The notes below the pieces were generated by a model that had not been told where the DNA came from, did no database searches, and was given only the letters and a program-made list of their open reading frames with translations. A program made the position numbers and the translations under genes. From Mycobacterium pinniadriaticum (GTDB taxonomy: Bacteria > Actinomycetota > Actinomycetes > Mycobacteriales > Mycobacteriaceae), in NCBI RefSeq assembly GCF_026242045.1, contig NZ_JAPJDO010000014.1, positions 62,001 through 126,000 of the forward strand: a stretch of DNA of 64,000 bases. The letters are read 5' to 3'. Each line of letters starts with the position of its first letter. Within the stretch, counting starts at the first letter, position 1. Below are positions 54,321-62,606 of the stretch, piece by piece.

Positions 54321-54809
54321 ATGCAAGGCGACAGCGAGATTCTCACTCTGCTCAATCAGCAGCTGACGAGCGAACTGACCGCGATCAACCAGTACTTCCT
54401 GCACTCCAAGATGCAGGACAACTGGGGCTTCACCGAGCTGGCCAAACACACCCGGGACGAATCCTTCGACGAGATGCGCCACGCCGAGGCAGTCACCGAC
54501 CGCATCCTCATCCTCGACGGGCTGCCCAACTACCAGCGGATCGGCACGCTGAACATCGGCCAGACGATCCGCGAACAGTTCGAGAGCGACCTCGCCCTCG
54601 AGTACGAGGTGGTCAACCGGTTGAAGCCGGCCATCGTGCTGTGCCGCGAGAAGCAGGACTCCACCACGGCCAATCTGTTCGAGTCGATCGTGGCCGATGA
54701 AGAACTTCACATCGACTACCTCGAAACGCAGCTGGAATTGATGAACAAGCTGGGCGTGGAGCTGTACTCCGCGCAGTGCGTCTCACGACCGCCGGGTTCA
54801 CTCGACTAA
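54321..54809 (+). CDS. bfr: Haem-binding bacterioferritin
   Basis: A 162-residue ferritin-fold iron store. Ferroxidase residues Glu18, Glu51 and His54 lie in the right places, with the haem ligand Met52 in DEMRHAE; the second half carries the matching EYEVVNRL and ADEELHIDYLETQ. 24 subunits form a shell that oxidises Fe(II) and stores it. In mycobacteria bfrA is activated by IdeR-Fe. Here it is divergent from the siderophore operon. A GGGAG ribosome site precedes the ATG; an upstream start would add ten residues of leader sequence. Confidence 0.92.
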   Translation: MQGDSEILTLLNQQLTSELTAINQYFLHSKMQDNWGFTELAKHTRDESFDEMRHAEAVTDRILILDGLPNYQRIGTLNIGQTIREQFESDLALEYEVVNRLKPAIVLCREKQDSTTANLFESIVADEELHIDYLETQLELMNKLGVELYSAQCVSRPPGSLD

Positions 54810-55876
54810 GACGGCTCGAGCCCGGGAATGATGTCGCCGAGACTGAACGTCAGCGGCCGCTCGAGCTGTTCGTAGGTACAGGAGCGGGGGTCGCGATCGG
54901 GCCGCCAGCGATTGAATTGAGCGGTGTGCCGGAACCGCTCGCCTTCCATGTGGTCGTAGCGCACCTCGACCACCCGCTCGGGCCGCAGCGGCACGAACGA
55001 CAGATCTTTCCCGGCGTTCCAGCGCGACCCGGCGTTCTTCTGCGGTGTGCGTTCGCCAGCGTCGTGTGCGGCCCAGTTCCACGGGTGACCCTCGAATTCG
55101 GTGACCAGGGACTGCAATTCGGTGAACAGCCGCCGCCGCTCCGCCATCGGGAACGCGCCGATGACACCTACCGATGCCAGCGCTCCGTCGTCGGTGTAGA
55201 GCCCGAGGAGTAGTGAGCCGATCGCGTCGTCGCCGGTCTTGTGCACGCGGTACCCGGCGACCACACAGTCGGCGGTCCGTTGGTGCTTGACCTTGAACAT
55301 GACCCGCTTGTCGGGCTGGTAGGTGATGGTCAGTGGTTTGGCGATCACGCCGTCGAGCCCGGCGCCCTCGAATTCGGCGAACCACCGCTGAGCCGTCTGG
55401 AGATCCGTGGTCGCCGGCGTGACATGGAACGAGGGGCCGGCATCGGCCAGCGCCTGCACCAGAGCCGCGCGCCGCTCGCTGAACGGCCGCCCGGTGTAGT
55501 CGTCATCGCCGAGCGCGAGCAGGTCGAACGCGACGAACGACGCCGGCGTCTTCTCGGCGAGCATGCGTACCCGCGAGTCGGCGGGGTGGATGCGTTGTTG
55601 CAGCGCTTCGAAATCCAGCCCGGTTCTGGTGGCGATGACGATCTCTCCGTCGATCACGCACCGGGTCGGCAGTTCGGCCAGCGCGGCGCTGACCAGTTCC
55701 GGGAAGTACCGTGTTATCGGCTTTTCGTTGCGGCTGCCCAGCACGATGTCATCCCCGTCGCGAAAACACACCGACCGAAAGCCGTCCCATTTCGGTTCGT
55801 AGGACGCGTCGGGCGGGATGGTGGCCACCGACTTGGCGAGCATCGGCGAGACCGGTGGATTGACGGGCAGCTGCAT
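54806..55876 (-). CDS. ligC: ATP-dependent DNA ligase LigC
   Basis: A 356-residue ligase. Nucleotidyltransferase motif I EPKWDGFR with adenylated Lys29, motif III-like VAFDLLAL, motif IV GLDGVIAKP, motif V VMFKVKHQR, then an OB-fold domain with motif VI-type PLRPERVVEVRYDHMEG. It seals nicks in repair, a back-up to LigA. The frame stays open for ~425 codons further upstream, but that part is antisense to the polymerase gene; the true start is the ATG at 55876. The pair with the polymerase is divergent, as in Rv3731/Rv3730c. Confidence 0.9.
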   Translation of the reverse strand: MQLPVNPPVSPMLAKSVATIPPDASYEPKWDGFRSVCFRDGDDIVLGSRNEKPITRYFPELVSAALAELPTRCVIDGEIVIATRTGLDFEALQQRIHPADSRVRMLAEKTPASFVAFDLLALGDDDYTGRPFSERRAALVQALADAGPSFHVTPATTDLQTAQRWFAEFEGAGLDGVIAKPLTITYQPDKRVMFKVKHQRTADCVVAGYRVHKTGDDAIGSLLLGLYTDDGALASVGVIGAFPMAERRRLFTELQSLVTEFEGHPWNWAAHDAGERTPQKNAGSRWNAGKDLSFVPLRPERVVEVRYDHMEGERFRHTAQFNRWRPDRDPRSCTYEQLERPLTFSLGDIIPGLEPS

Positions 55877-55960
55877 CAGTTCATTCTCGTCTCGTTCGCG
55901 TTGGCTTCGCGCCGGTAGGTTGAACAGCGTGAGCGGACCCCAATTCAACCCGCCCCGCTG

Positions 55961-57031
55961 ATGGCGGCCAAGGCCGAAGAGATCGACGTCGACGGTGTCG
56001 CCGTCCGATTCACCAACCCGGACAAGGTGTACTTCCCCAAACTCGGGTCCAACGGCACCAAGGGCAAGCTCGTCGAGTACTACCGGACCGTCGCGGGAGC
56101 CGGCGGGCAGGAGCGAAGCAACCAGGGGAGGGCGCAGAGCCCGCTGTTGACGGCGTTGCGGGACCGGCCGACGCACCTGCAACGCTTCCCAGACGGCATC
56201 GAGGGTGAGGAGATCTACCAGAAGCGGGTCCCGGAGAAGCATCCCGCCTATCTGCAGACCTGCCGGGTGACGTTCCCGTCCGGACGCACCGCCGACGCGC
56301 TGAAGGTGACCCACCCGTCGGCGATCGTGTGGGCGGCTCAGATGGGAACGGTTACGTTGCACCCGTGGCAGGTTCGCTGCCCGGATACCGAGCATCCCGA
56401 CGAACTGCGGATCGATCTCGATCCGCAACCGGGCACCGGTTTCGCCGAGGCGCGCACCATCGCCGCGGACATCCTCAAACCGGTGCTCGACGAACTCGGA
56501 CTGATCGGCTACCCGAAAACGTCCGGCGGCCGCGGCATCCATGTCTTCCTGCGCATCCGGCCGGACTGGGATTTCATCGCCGTGCGCCGCGCCGGCATCG
56601 CGCTGGCGCGCGAACTGGAGCGCCGCGCACCGGATCTGGTGACCACCTCGTGGTGGAAAGAGGAACGCGGACAGCGGATCTTCGTCGACTACAACCAAAA
56701 CGCCCGTGACCGAACGTTCGCCAGCGCCTACTCGGTTCGGGCGACGCCGATCGCCACCGTCTCCACGCCCCTGACCTGGCAGGAGCTGGCCAGCGCCGAC
56801 CCAGACGATTTCACGATGGCCACCGTGCCGGCGCTGATCGCCGAACGGGGCGACCCGATGGCCGATATGGATTCGGTTGCCCAGTCGATCGAACCGCTGC
56901 TGGCGATGGTGGCCGCCGACGAGGAGCGCGGACTCGGAGACCTGCCGTATCCGCCGAACTATCCGAAGATGCCGGGCGAACCCAAACGGGTGCAGCCGTC
57001 GCGGGACACCGATCGCACCAAGAAACAATGA
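55961..57031 (+). CDS. LigD-type primase-polymerase (PolD1-like)
   Basis: A 356-residue stand-alone archaeo-eukaryotic primase-fold polymerase as in LigD. FTNPDKVYFPK at the N-terminus, THLQRFPDGIEGEEIYQKR, the catalytic LRIDLDPQPG (two metal-binding Asp), KTSGGRGIHVFLRI (nucleotide binding) and RIFVDYNQNARDRT (third acidic residue). It adds short ribonucleotide/deoxynucleotide tracts in break repair. An unusual Gly/Gln/Arg insert (GAGGQERSNQGRAQ, about residues 46-60) breaks the usual segment between YYRTVA and LLTALRDRPTHL. Divergent from ligC across 84 bases. Confidence 0.88.
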   Translation: MAAKAEEIDVDGVAVRFTNPDKVYFPKLGSNGTKGKLVEYYRTVAGAGGQERSNQGRAQSPLLTALRDRPTHLQRFPDGIEGEEIYQKRVPEKHPAYLQTCRVTFPSGRTADALKVTHPSAIVWAAQMGTVTLHPWQVRCPDTEHPDELRIDLDPQPGTGFAEARTIAADILKPVLDELGLIGYPKTSGGRGIHVFLRIRPDWDFIAVRRAGIALARELERRAPDLVTTSWWKEERGQRIFVDYNQNARDRTFASAYSVRATPIATVSTPLTWQELASADPDDFTMATVPALIAERGDPMADMDSVAQSIEPLLAMVAADEERGLGDLPYPPNYPKMPGEPKRVQPSRDTDRTKKQ

Positions 57032-57465
57032 GCCCACGTGGACTCTTGGCGTCCGGAGTAGGCGGACCGCGACCGCTGCCGCGGAGCACGTTCCTCGGTA
57101 GTTGCTGCGCGTTTGCCGATGATTGCCTGCGAGAAGGCTGTGTAACTGCTGCATCCCCGGCCTAATGCGCGCCTAACCACTGACTTTGTGGGTTTCCCTG
57201 TTCGCTGGCGGCGAATCATAATTTAAATTATTTGGTTTGCTGGATAGTGGAAATTCACAGGCGGAATAGGCAGTCGAGGTGCCAGTTTCTCTGAAATGGT
57301 GAACGAATGGTAAACGGTGCTGGCCATTCATAATTGGATGACTGTCGGGGAGAAATCTCGGCCGCCGACAATGTGGATCCGCACGGCAGGACCCCGAGCG
57401 CGCGACGAGCGCGCTCGGGGTACTGCCGAACATGAGCGGCGATAACGCTGCGGGGCGCTCAGCCC
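57032..57465. other. Non-coding, AT-rich stretch
   Basis: 434 bases with no convincing gene. Positions ~57210-57345 are much lower in GC than the surroundings (AATCATAATTTAAATTATTT at 57212-57231). Apart from the hairpin at 57392-57420, I see no repeat. It could hold a promoter-like element or an unannotated small RNA. Confidence 0.45.
57392..57420 (-). terminator. Terminator hairpin
   Basis: CCCCGAGCGCGC (57392-57403) pairs perfectly with GCGCGCTCGGGG (57409-57420), a 12-base stem with a 5-base loop, 45 bases past the stop of the leftward gene at 57466. It probably ends that transcript. Confidence 0.75.
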
Positions 57466-57828
57466 TTACGGAGTGGGCTCTGCTCCCTCGACGGTCGCGC
57501 GCGGGGTAACCGCCGGCGGGTCCTGGATTTCCTGCAATCCGATGCATTCGCCCGTGTTGGAGCCGGTGCAGGGGATGCCCTGAACTTCGGGGACGCTGTT
57601 GTGGTCGCCCGGCGTGGAGTAGGAGATGTCACCGGACCCGTCCTGCGCCGACGTCATGCACTCGCCGGTCCCGGGGTTGAGGGTCTGGCCGTCTGGGCAG
57701 GCCGCCACGGTGGCCGGCGCCGGTCCGGTAGAGACGACGGTGAATGCGGTCGCAATCGGTGCGGCCGCGATGGTGAGCGCGAATCCTGCTGCCAGTGCCA
57801 GCTGTCGCGCATTCTTTGACGCAGCCAT
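57466..57828 (-). CDS. Small secreted protein of unknown function
   Basis: A 120-residue exported protein. The signal peptide (LALAAGFALTIAAAPIATA) is followed by a short disordered mature part with four cysteines: ACPDGQTLNPGTGECM, then VQGIPCTGSNTGECIG. The CPDGQ-C and C-C spacing suggests two disulfides. The tail is Pro-rich (DPPAVTPRATVEGAEPTP). Similar short Cys-bearing secreted proteins are common in mycobacteria; I cannot name this one. Confidence 0.75.
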   Translation of the reverse strand: MAASKNARQLALAAGFALTIAAAPIATAFTVVSTGPAPATVAACPDGQTLNPGTGECMTSAQDGSGDISYSTPGDHNSVPEVQGIPCTGSNTGECIGLQEIQDPPAVTPRATVEGAEPTP

Positions 57829-58161
57829 GCTGTGCTCCTAATTGAATGTTGCGGATGTTATGGCTCCCGCCAGTTTATTGACGCTGCGAAAAAGTTGCAG
57901 TGGTTCCGGTAATTCTTACCGATTGTTCAAGCGGATTTGCCGAAGTCGCCAGGATTGTCGTCCGGTCTCAAATGCCTCCGGCGCGAGCGACGGCAGGCAG
58001 GTCCGCGACCGAGAACGTCCACCTGCCGGGGAGGCGCGGCGCATCCCACCCAGCGGAGAAAGTGGCCGCCAACTGGGACGAGTCGGGCAATCCGATACAG
58101 TGAGCAGATCAGCCAGCACAACACGTCGAGTGAGTGCTCACGCTCGACAATCAGGCGAAAT
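57829..58161. other. Divergent intergenic region with a palindrome
   Basis: 333 bases between the divergent secreted protein and PASTA lipoprotein genes. I see no gene. At 58125-58148, GTCGAG-TGAGTGCTCA-CGCTCGAC is an imperfect palindrome (GTCGAG/CTCGAC outer arms, TGAG/CTCA inner) ending 13 bases before the lipoprotein ATG; it is a candidate operator or hairpin. Confidence 0.5.
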
Positions 58162-58545
58162 ATGCGGCGTGAGCGCTCAGCCAATGGCTTGGGGTGGCTC
58201 GGCCTGCTTGGGGCGGCTTCTTTGGTCTGGGTGGTCGGCGCGTGTTCTTCGGGCGGACAACCCGTCGTCGCGACTGATTCGAGCGTCACCAGTGCGATCG
58301 CGCCGACGAGGGCGCCGAGCCCGTCGACGCGGCGGCACGACACTCTGGTCATGCCCGACCTGCGGGGCATGTACTGGGTCGACGCCGAGCCGGCCCTTCG
58401 GACGCTCGGTTGGACGGGTGTGCTGTCGAAGGCCCCCGATCTCACGGATACGCAATACCGGCGAAATCAGATCGCCGCGCAGGTACCGGCGCCCGGGCAA
58501 GTCATCACCAGCGACGCGGTGATCACCCTCCAGTTCGCCGGGTGA
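58162..58545 (+). CDS. PASTA-domain lipoprotein
   Basis: A 127-residue lipoprotein. The signal GWLGLLGAASLVWVVGAC has lipobox VGAC (Cys28). A Ser/Thr/Pro linker follows, then one PASTA domain (MPDLRGMYWVDAEPALRTLG, QIAAQVPAPGQVITSDAVIT). PASTA domains bind muropeptides or beta-lactams, so it probably sits at the cell wall. The ATG at 58162 was chosen because earlier in-frame starts would add a basic, non-signal leader. Confidence 0.82.
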   Translation: MRRERSANGLGWLGLLGAASLVWVVGACSSGGQPVVATDSSVTSAIAPTRAPSPSTRRHDTLVMPDLRGMYWVDAEPALRTLGWTGVLSKAPDLTDTQYRRNQIAAQVPAPGQVITSDAVITLQFAG

Positions 58546-58548
58546 TCA

Positions 58549-58872
58549 CTACCGGTAGTAGATGTCGAGGCGCTCGATCAGTCCGGCGCGGATCCGGAAG
58601 ACGTCCGCGGCGTGGACGTAGTGCCCCGGTTCGCCGAGCGGGCTGGACGCCCTGATTTGCAGGATCTCGGTGTCGCCGTCGGTGAACCTGGCCTGGATCT
58701 CGGTGATCGCCTGTCCAGCGAAGACGACGGACTCGTAGAAGTTCCGGATGGCATCGACGTCGGCGAATTCACCTGCCGGATGTGACAACACTGCGGACGG
58801 TGCGAATAGGCCCATGAGGGTGTTGATGTCGGCCTGATTGACCGCCTCGATGTACTGCTCGGAAATCGACAT
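58549..58872 (-). CDS. NTF2/SnoaL-like protein
   Basis: A 107-residue cone-fold protein (MSISEQYIEAVNQADINTLM, LFAPSAVLSHPAGEFADVDA, VFRIRAGLIERLDIYYR). Such proteins act as isomerases, cyclases or small binding domains. Three bases separate its stop-to-start from the P450 gene; with that upstream partner it may be a two-gene unit. Substrate unknown. Confidence 0.83.
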   Translation of the reverse strand: MSISEQYIEAVNQADINTLMGLFAPSAVLSHPAGEFADVDAIRNFYESVVFAGQAITEIQARFTDGDTEILQIRASSPLGEPGHYVHAADVFRIRAGLIERLDIYYR

Positions 58873-58875
58873 GGG

Positions 58876-60108
58876 TCAATCCCCAAGGGGATTGATCGTG
58901 ACGGGCATGTGCCGGACTCCGCTGTGCTTGTTGCTGCGAACGTACTCGATGGGTCCGGTCAGGGTCACCGACTCGACGCGGTCCAGCAGTACGTCGAACA
59001 TCACCCGCATCTCCATCCTGGCCAGAGACGCTCCGAGACAGAAATGAACCCCACGCCCAAAGGCCAGGTGTGGGTTCGGATTTCGGTCGATGTCGAAGTT
59101 GTACGGGCCTGCGAATACCGTCTCGTCCCGGTTGGCCGATGCCCACCACAGCGTGACCTTGTCGCCGGCCCTGATCTGTTGACCGTGCAGCTCGACGTCC
59201 CGTGTGGCCGTGCGCCGGTTATAGGGAGTCGACGACGCCCAGCGGAGCATCTCCTCGACGGCCGTCGGAAGCAGCTCACGGTTGTCACGCAACCGTTCCC
59301 ACGTCTGCGGCCGCTCGCTGAGCGCCGCCGTGGCGATGGCTATCGAGTTGCGCGTCGTCTCGCTGCCGGCGGCCACGATCAGGCTCAGGAACAGCCGCTG
59401 CTCGTTCTCGCTGAGGGGTTCACCGTTGATCAGCGCGTGCGTGACGATGGATAGCAGATCGCTGGCCGGTGGCTCGGATCGCTTGCGTACCAGCAGGTTT
59501 GTTCCGTATGTGAACATCTGGGCCTGAGCCTGAGCCATCCGCTCGCTGACCTCACCGACCTCGCGACCCTCGTAGTCGAGTGTGACGTTGGCCCAGTTCA
59601 TCAACTCGTGTCGATCGGCTTGCGGTACACCCGCCAATTCAGCGACAGCCTGTAGCGGCAGCTCGGCTGACACGTCGATGAGGAAGTCGCATTCGCCCTT
59701 GGCGACGGCCGCATCGACGATGTCGATCGCCCGGCGCCGGAGGTCGGCTTCGATCGCCCGCAGCGCGCGAGGTGTCGTGCTGGGTGTCAGGAGACGGCGG
59801 AACTGTGCGTGCCGCGGGTCGTCCATCATGTTCAGCAGGGCGCCGACGGCGAACTCCATCGGCATGTCCTCCAGCGTCGTGCCGCCACCGTCGCGATCAC
59901 CGCCGGTCTCCGACGAGAACGTCGCATCGTCCCCGGCCGCGGAGACGATATCGGCATAGCGGCTGAGCACCCAGAAACCTTCACCGCCCGGGGTGTGCGC
60001 AGTCGGCGGATGCCACCAGACAGGTGCGTCTCGGCGCAGATCGTCGAAGACGTGGTAGGGGAAGCCGGCTGTGAACCGATCCAGGTCGGCCAGGTCAATG
60101 TCGTCCAA
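58876..60108 (-). CDS. Cytochrome P450
   Basis: A 410-residue P450. The I-helix AAGSETTRNS (Ser for the common His/Asp), K-helix EEMLRW and haem loop FGRGVHFCLGASLARME with Cys357 are complete. The C-terminal NKHSGVRHMPV is close to sterol/lipid-acting mycobacterial P450s; the subfamily is not assigned. It starts with TTG because an in-frame TGA lies ten codons upstream and the nearby ATG is out of frame; GCGGAG lies before the TTG. Confidence 0.88.
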   Translation of the reverse strand: MDDIDLADLDRFTAGFPYHVFDDLRRDAPVWWHPPTAHTPGGEGFWVLSRYADIVSAAGDDATFSSETGGDRDGGGTTLEDMPMEFAVGALLNMMDDPRHAQFRRLLTPSTTPRALRAIEADLRRRAIDIVDAAVAKGECDFLIDVSAELPLQAVAELAGVPQADRHELMNWANVTLDYEGREVGEVSERMAQAQAQMFTYGTNLLVRKRSEPPASDLLSIVTHALINGEPLSENEQRLFLSLIVAAGSETTRNSIAIATAALSERPQTWERLRDNRELLPTAVEEMLRWASSTPYNRRTATRDVELHGQQIRAGDKVTLWWASANRDETVFAGPYNFDIDRNPNPHLAFGRGVHFCLGASLARMEMRVMFDVLLDRVESVTLTGPIEYVRSNKHSGVRHMPVTINPLGD

Positions 60109-60250
60109 CTGCGGCTCCGCGTCCTCCGGAAGGCGTCATATGGACCATACACTCGACCACCTACTGTCCCGTCAGGCATTTCGTTGATTTCCCCGGGAAC
60201 CGACAGCCGGCCTCGCTATCGTTGAGCCGCGTCTTGGGGGAGGGGCGACG

Positions 60251-62497
60251 ATGGCCACGAAAGCCAATGCGGGACGAATCGCCGGACTTGCGGTTGCTCT
60301 GGGGCTGGGCGCTGCGGTGGCCGCCGCGAGTCCGGGGGTGGCATCAGCCGCGCCGTTGGACGGGTCGGGCTCGGGCCATGCCAACACCCGGGGTGCGTCG
60401 AATTCGGGGAAGAAACCCGCTGCCGGTCAACGTATTTCGACGCTTCCACGGCTCAAGACCGCGACCCGCGGCGTTCCGCGACCGCGCACGCCCTCGCCTG
60501 ACTCGCCGCTGTCGTGGGCGGTGCTGTCGGTCGTTCGGCGACCAGAGGTGGCCGCGGCCGTCGTCAATGCGGCGCCGGTCATCAGGTCCGTCACACTGAG
60601 CACGCCAACACCGACCACCGGGACGCTCACCGGAACGGTCGACGCCGGCGACCCGAACGGCGACAGGATCACCTATCGGGCCAGCGCATCGGGCAAGGGC
60701 AAGGTGACCATCAACACCGCGGGTATCTTCACCTACACCCCGACCGCGCTGGCCCGCCACAACGCGTCGATCGCCAACGCCGACGCCCTGCTCACCGCCG
60801 ACACGGTGAACCTCGTCGTCACCGACCCCGCCGGTTTGGCGGCTACCACGGCGGTAACCGTGCCGATCACACCGAAGAACGTTGTGCCCACCGCCAAGAT
60901 CAGCGTGAAGGCGCCCAACCCCAATGCCGGCGTGGTCTACGGCAAGGTCGCGGGCCGGGATGCCGACAAAGACCGCCTGTTCTACAGCGTCGACCCCACC
61001 ACCGCCAAAGGCGGCGCCGTGAGTGTCAACGGCGGTGGCGCTTTCACGTACACACCTACCCCGGAAGCCCGGCATGTCGCCGCCGCCGGCATCGACACCA
61101 CCGACACGTTCACCGTCACCGTCGACGACGGCCATGGCGGAATCCTGGCCGTTCCGGTGACCGTGGCGATCAGCCCGAAGAACAGCGCACCCACCGGAAA
61201 GGCCACCATCGGTCCGCGCGACGTGACCACCGGTGTCGTCACGGGCACGGTGGTCGGCGGCGACGCCGACGGCGACCAGATCACCTTCGCCGGGTCGGTC
61301 ACGACAGCCAAGGGCTCGGTCGTCGTCAATGCCGACGGCAACTTCACCTACACGCCCACGGTGGCCGCGCGTGCCAAAGCCGCGGTGTTCCCCGGGCCGA
61401 GCACGGACAAGGTGGACGCGTTCTCGGTCACTCTGGCCGACGGGCATGGCGGTATCACCGAAGTCGCGGTCACCATCACCGTCAGCCCCAGTAACACGAT
61501 CGGCGCCGACGGGCTCACCACATTCTGTGGCTGCACCCTGATGCCGGCCGACACGATCTTCCACGCTGACCTCAGCGACCTTCCGGTGCTGGCGCAATCC
61601 GACGGGTGGCTCGACATGCTCGGCGCAAACCGCGGCGCCACCCTGGGCGCCAACTGGGGCAACATGTGGATGAAGAGCACCGGCGGCATGCCCGTCAACG
61701 TGGTGGGTGCGGCCCATCCCACCGAGACGGTGGTCTTCAACCGCGGATATTCGACCAGCGGGCCCAGCATCGACAGCCGGCCGTACGCGATTCCGAACCG
61801 TCCCCTCGTCGAGGGCATGCCGTCGCTCCCGGCCTGGGATCGTCACCTGCTGGTGTTCCAGGAGGGAACCTGCGTCTCCCAGGAGCTCTACAACGTCGCC
61901 AACGGCGTCGAAATGCCGGCCAACAGCCTTCTCGACAGGATCGGCAACTTTCTCTACCGCGTTCGGTACGGGTCGAAGTGGATCGCCGAGGCGGGCGTGC
62001 ACTACGACATGAGCTCTGCGCTGTACCCGACCATCGGCTGGGCCAACGCGTCGCACCTGCCGTATCTGCCGATCATCCTGCGTCCCGACGATCTGGCCCG
62101 CGGCAGCATCGACCACATGCTCGGCATCGTCATCGCCAAAGACCGGGGCGCCGGCTATACCTGGCCGGCCGGCTCGGGAGACGGGAGCGGCGTCAGTCCG
62201 GACGGAGTCCCGATGGGCAGCGTGCTGCGCCTGCGAGCCGATTTCGACATGTCCGGGTACTCCGCGACGACCCAGGTCGTCCTGCGGGCGCTGCAGGAAC
62301 ACGGCGCCGTCATCTACGACTCGACCGGTCCCGGCCAGGACGGCGCGAAGCTTCTCGCGATGAGCAATGGCTGGGCCGGCTCCGAGCACCTCACCGCCCA
62401 GGCCGAACTGAACACCATCGGAATGAACGCCTTCGAGGTCGTCGACGTGTCCGGAATCCTCGTCGACCCGGCCATCGGCTGGCGGATTCATAGCTAA
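60251..62497 (+). CDS. Large secreted protein with tandem cadherin/VCBS-like repeats
   Basis: A 748-residue protein. The signal peptide (LAVALGLGAAVAAASPGVASA) is followed by a basic Ser/Pro linker to ~105. Three tandem Ig-like repeats of ~100 residues cover ~107-415, each with GTVDAGDPNGD/GRDADKD/GGDADGD, then (A/G)xFTYTPT and DGHGG...VPVTVAISPKN. From ~420 to the end is a different globular domain (FCGCTLMPADTIFHADLSDL, AGYTWPAGSGDGS, VVLRALQEHGAVIYDSTGPG), apparently an all-beta or carbohydrate-active fold I do not recognise. Probably cell-surface attached or released. Confidence 0.78.
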   Translation: MATKANAGRIAGLAVALGLGAAVAAASPGVASAAPLDGSGSGHANTRGASNSGKKPAAGQRISTLPRLKTATRGVPRPRTPSPDSPLSWAVLSVVRRPEVAAAVVNAAPVIRSVTLSTPTPTTGTLTGTVDAGDPNGDRITYRASASGKGKVTINTAGIFTYTPTALARHNASIANADALLTADTVNLVVTDPAGLAATTAVTVPITPKNVVPTAKISVKAPNPNAGVVYGKVAGRDADKDRLFYSVDPTTAKGGAVSVNGGGAFTYTPTPEARHVAAAGIDTTDTFTVTVDDGHGGILAVPVTVAISPKNSAPTGKATIGPRDVTTGVVTGTVVGGDADGDQITFAGSVTTAKGSVVVNADGNFTYTPTVAARAKAAVFPGPSTDKVDAFSVTLADGHGGITEVAVTITVSPSNTIGADGLTTFCGCTLMPADTIFHADLSDLPVLAQSDGWLDMLGANRGATLGANWGNMWMKSTGGMPVNVVGAAHPTETVVFNRGYSTSGPSIDSRPYAIPNRPLVEGMPSLPAWDRHLLVFQEGTCVSQELYNVANGVEMPANSLLDRIGNFLYRVRYGSKWIAEAGVHYDMSSALYPTIGWANASHLPYLPIILRPDDLARGSIDHMLGIVIAKDRGAGYTWPAGSGDGSGVSPDGVPMGSVLRLRADFDMSGYSATTQVVLRALQEHGAVIYDSTGPGQDGAKLLAMSNGWAGSEHLTAQAELNTIGMNAFEVVDVSGILVDPAIGWRIHS

Positions 62498-62606
62498 CGC
62501 TGAGGCGGGTTGGGTATTGCCGTAGCGACTCATTGTGGTAGACACTCAGCAAACTAGTGATGGCGCCAATCAGCCATCGCCGCCGTTGCGGCATGAAGGG
62601 GAAATG

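Noticed and set aside
55877..57154. Possible 425-codon N-terminal extension of LigC
   Set aside because: It is antisense to the polymerase gene, LigC homologues begin at the ATG at 55876, and the extension has no fold-like pattern.
60344..62545. Minus-strand open frame of ~733 codons
   Set aside because: It mirrors the repeat protein on the plus strand and shows no domain signature.
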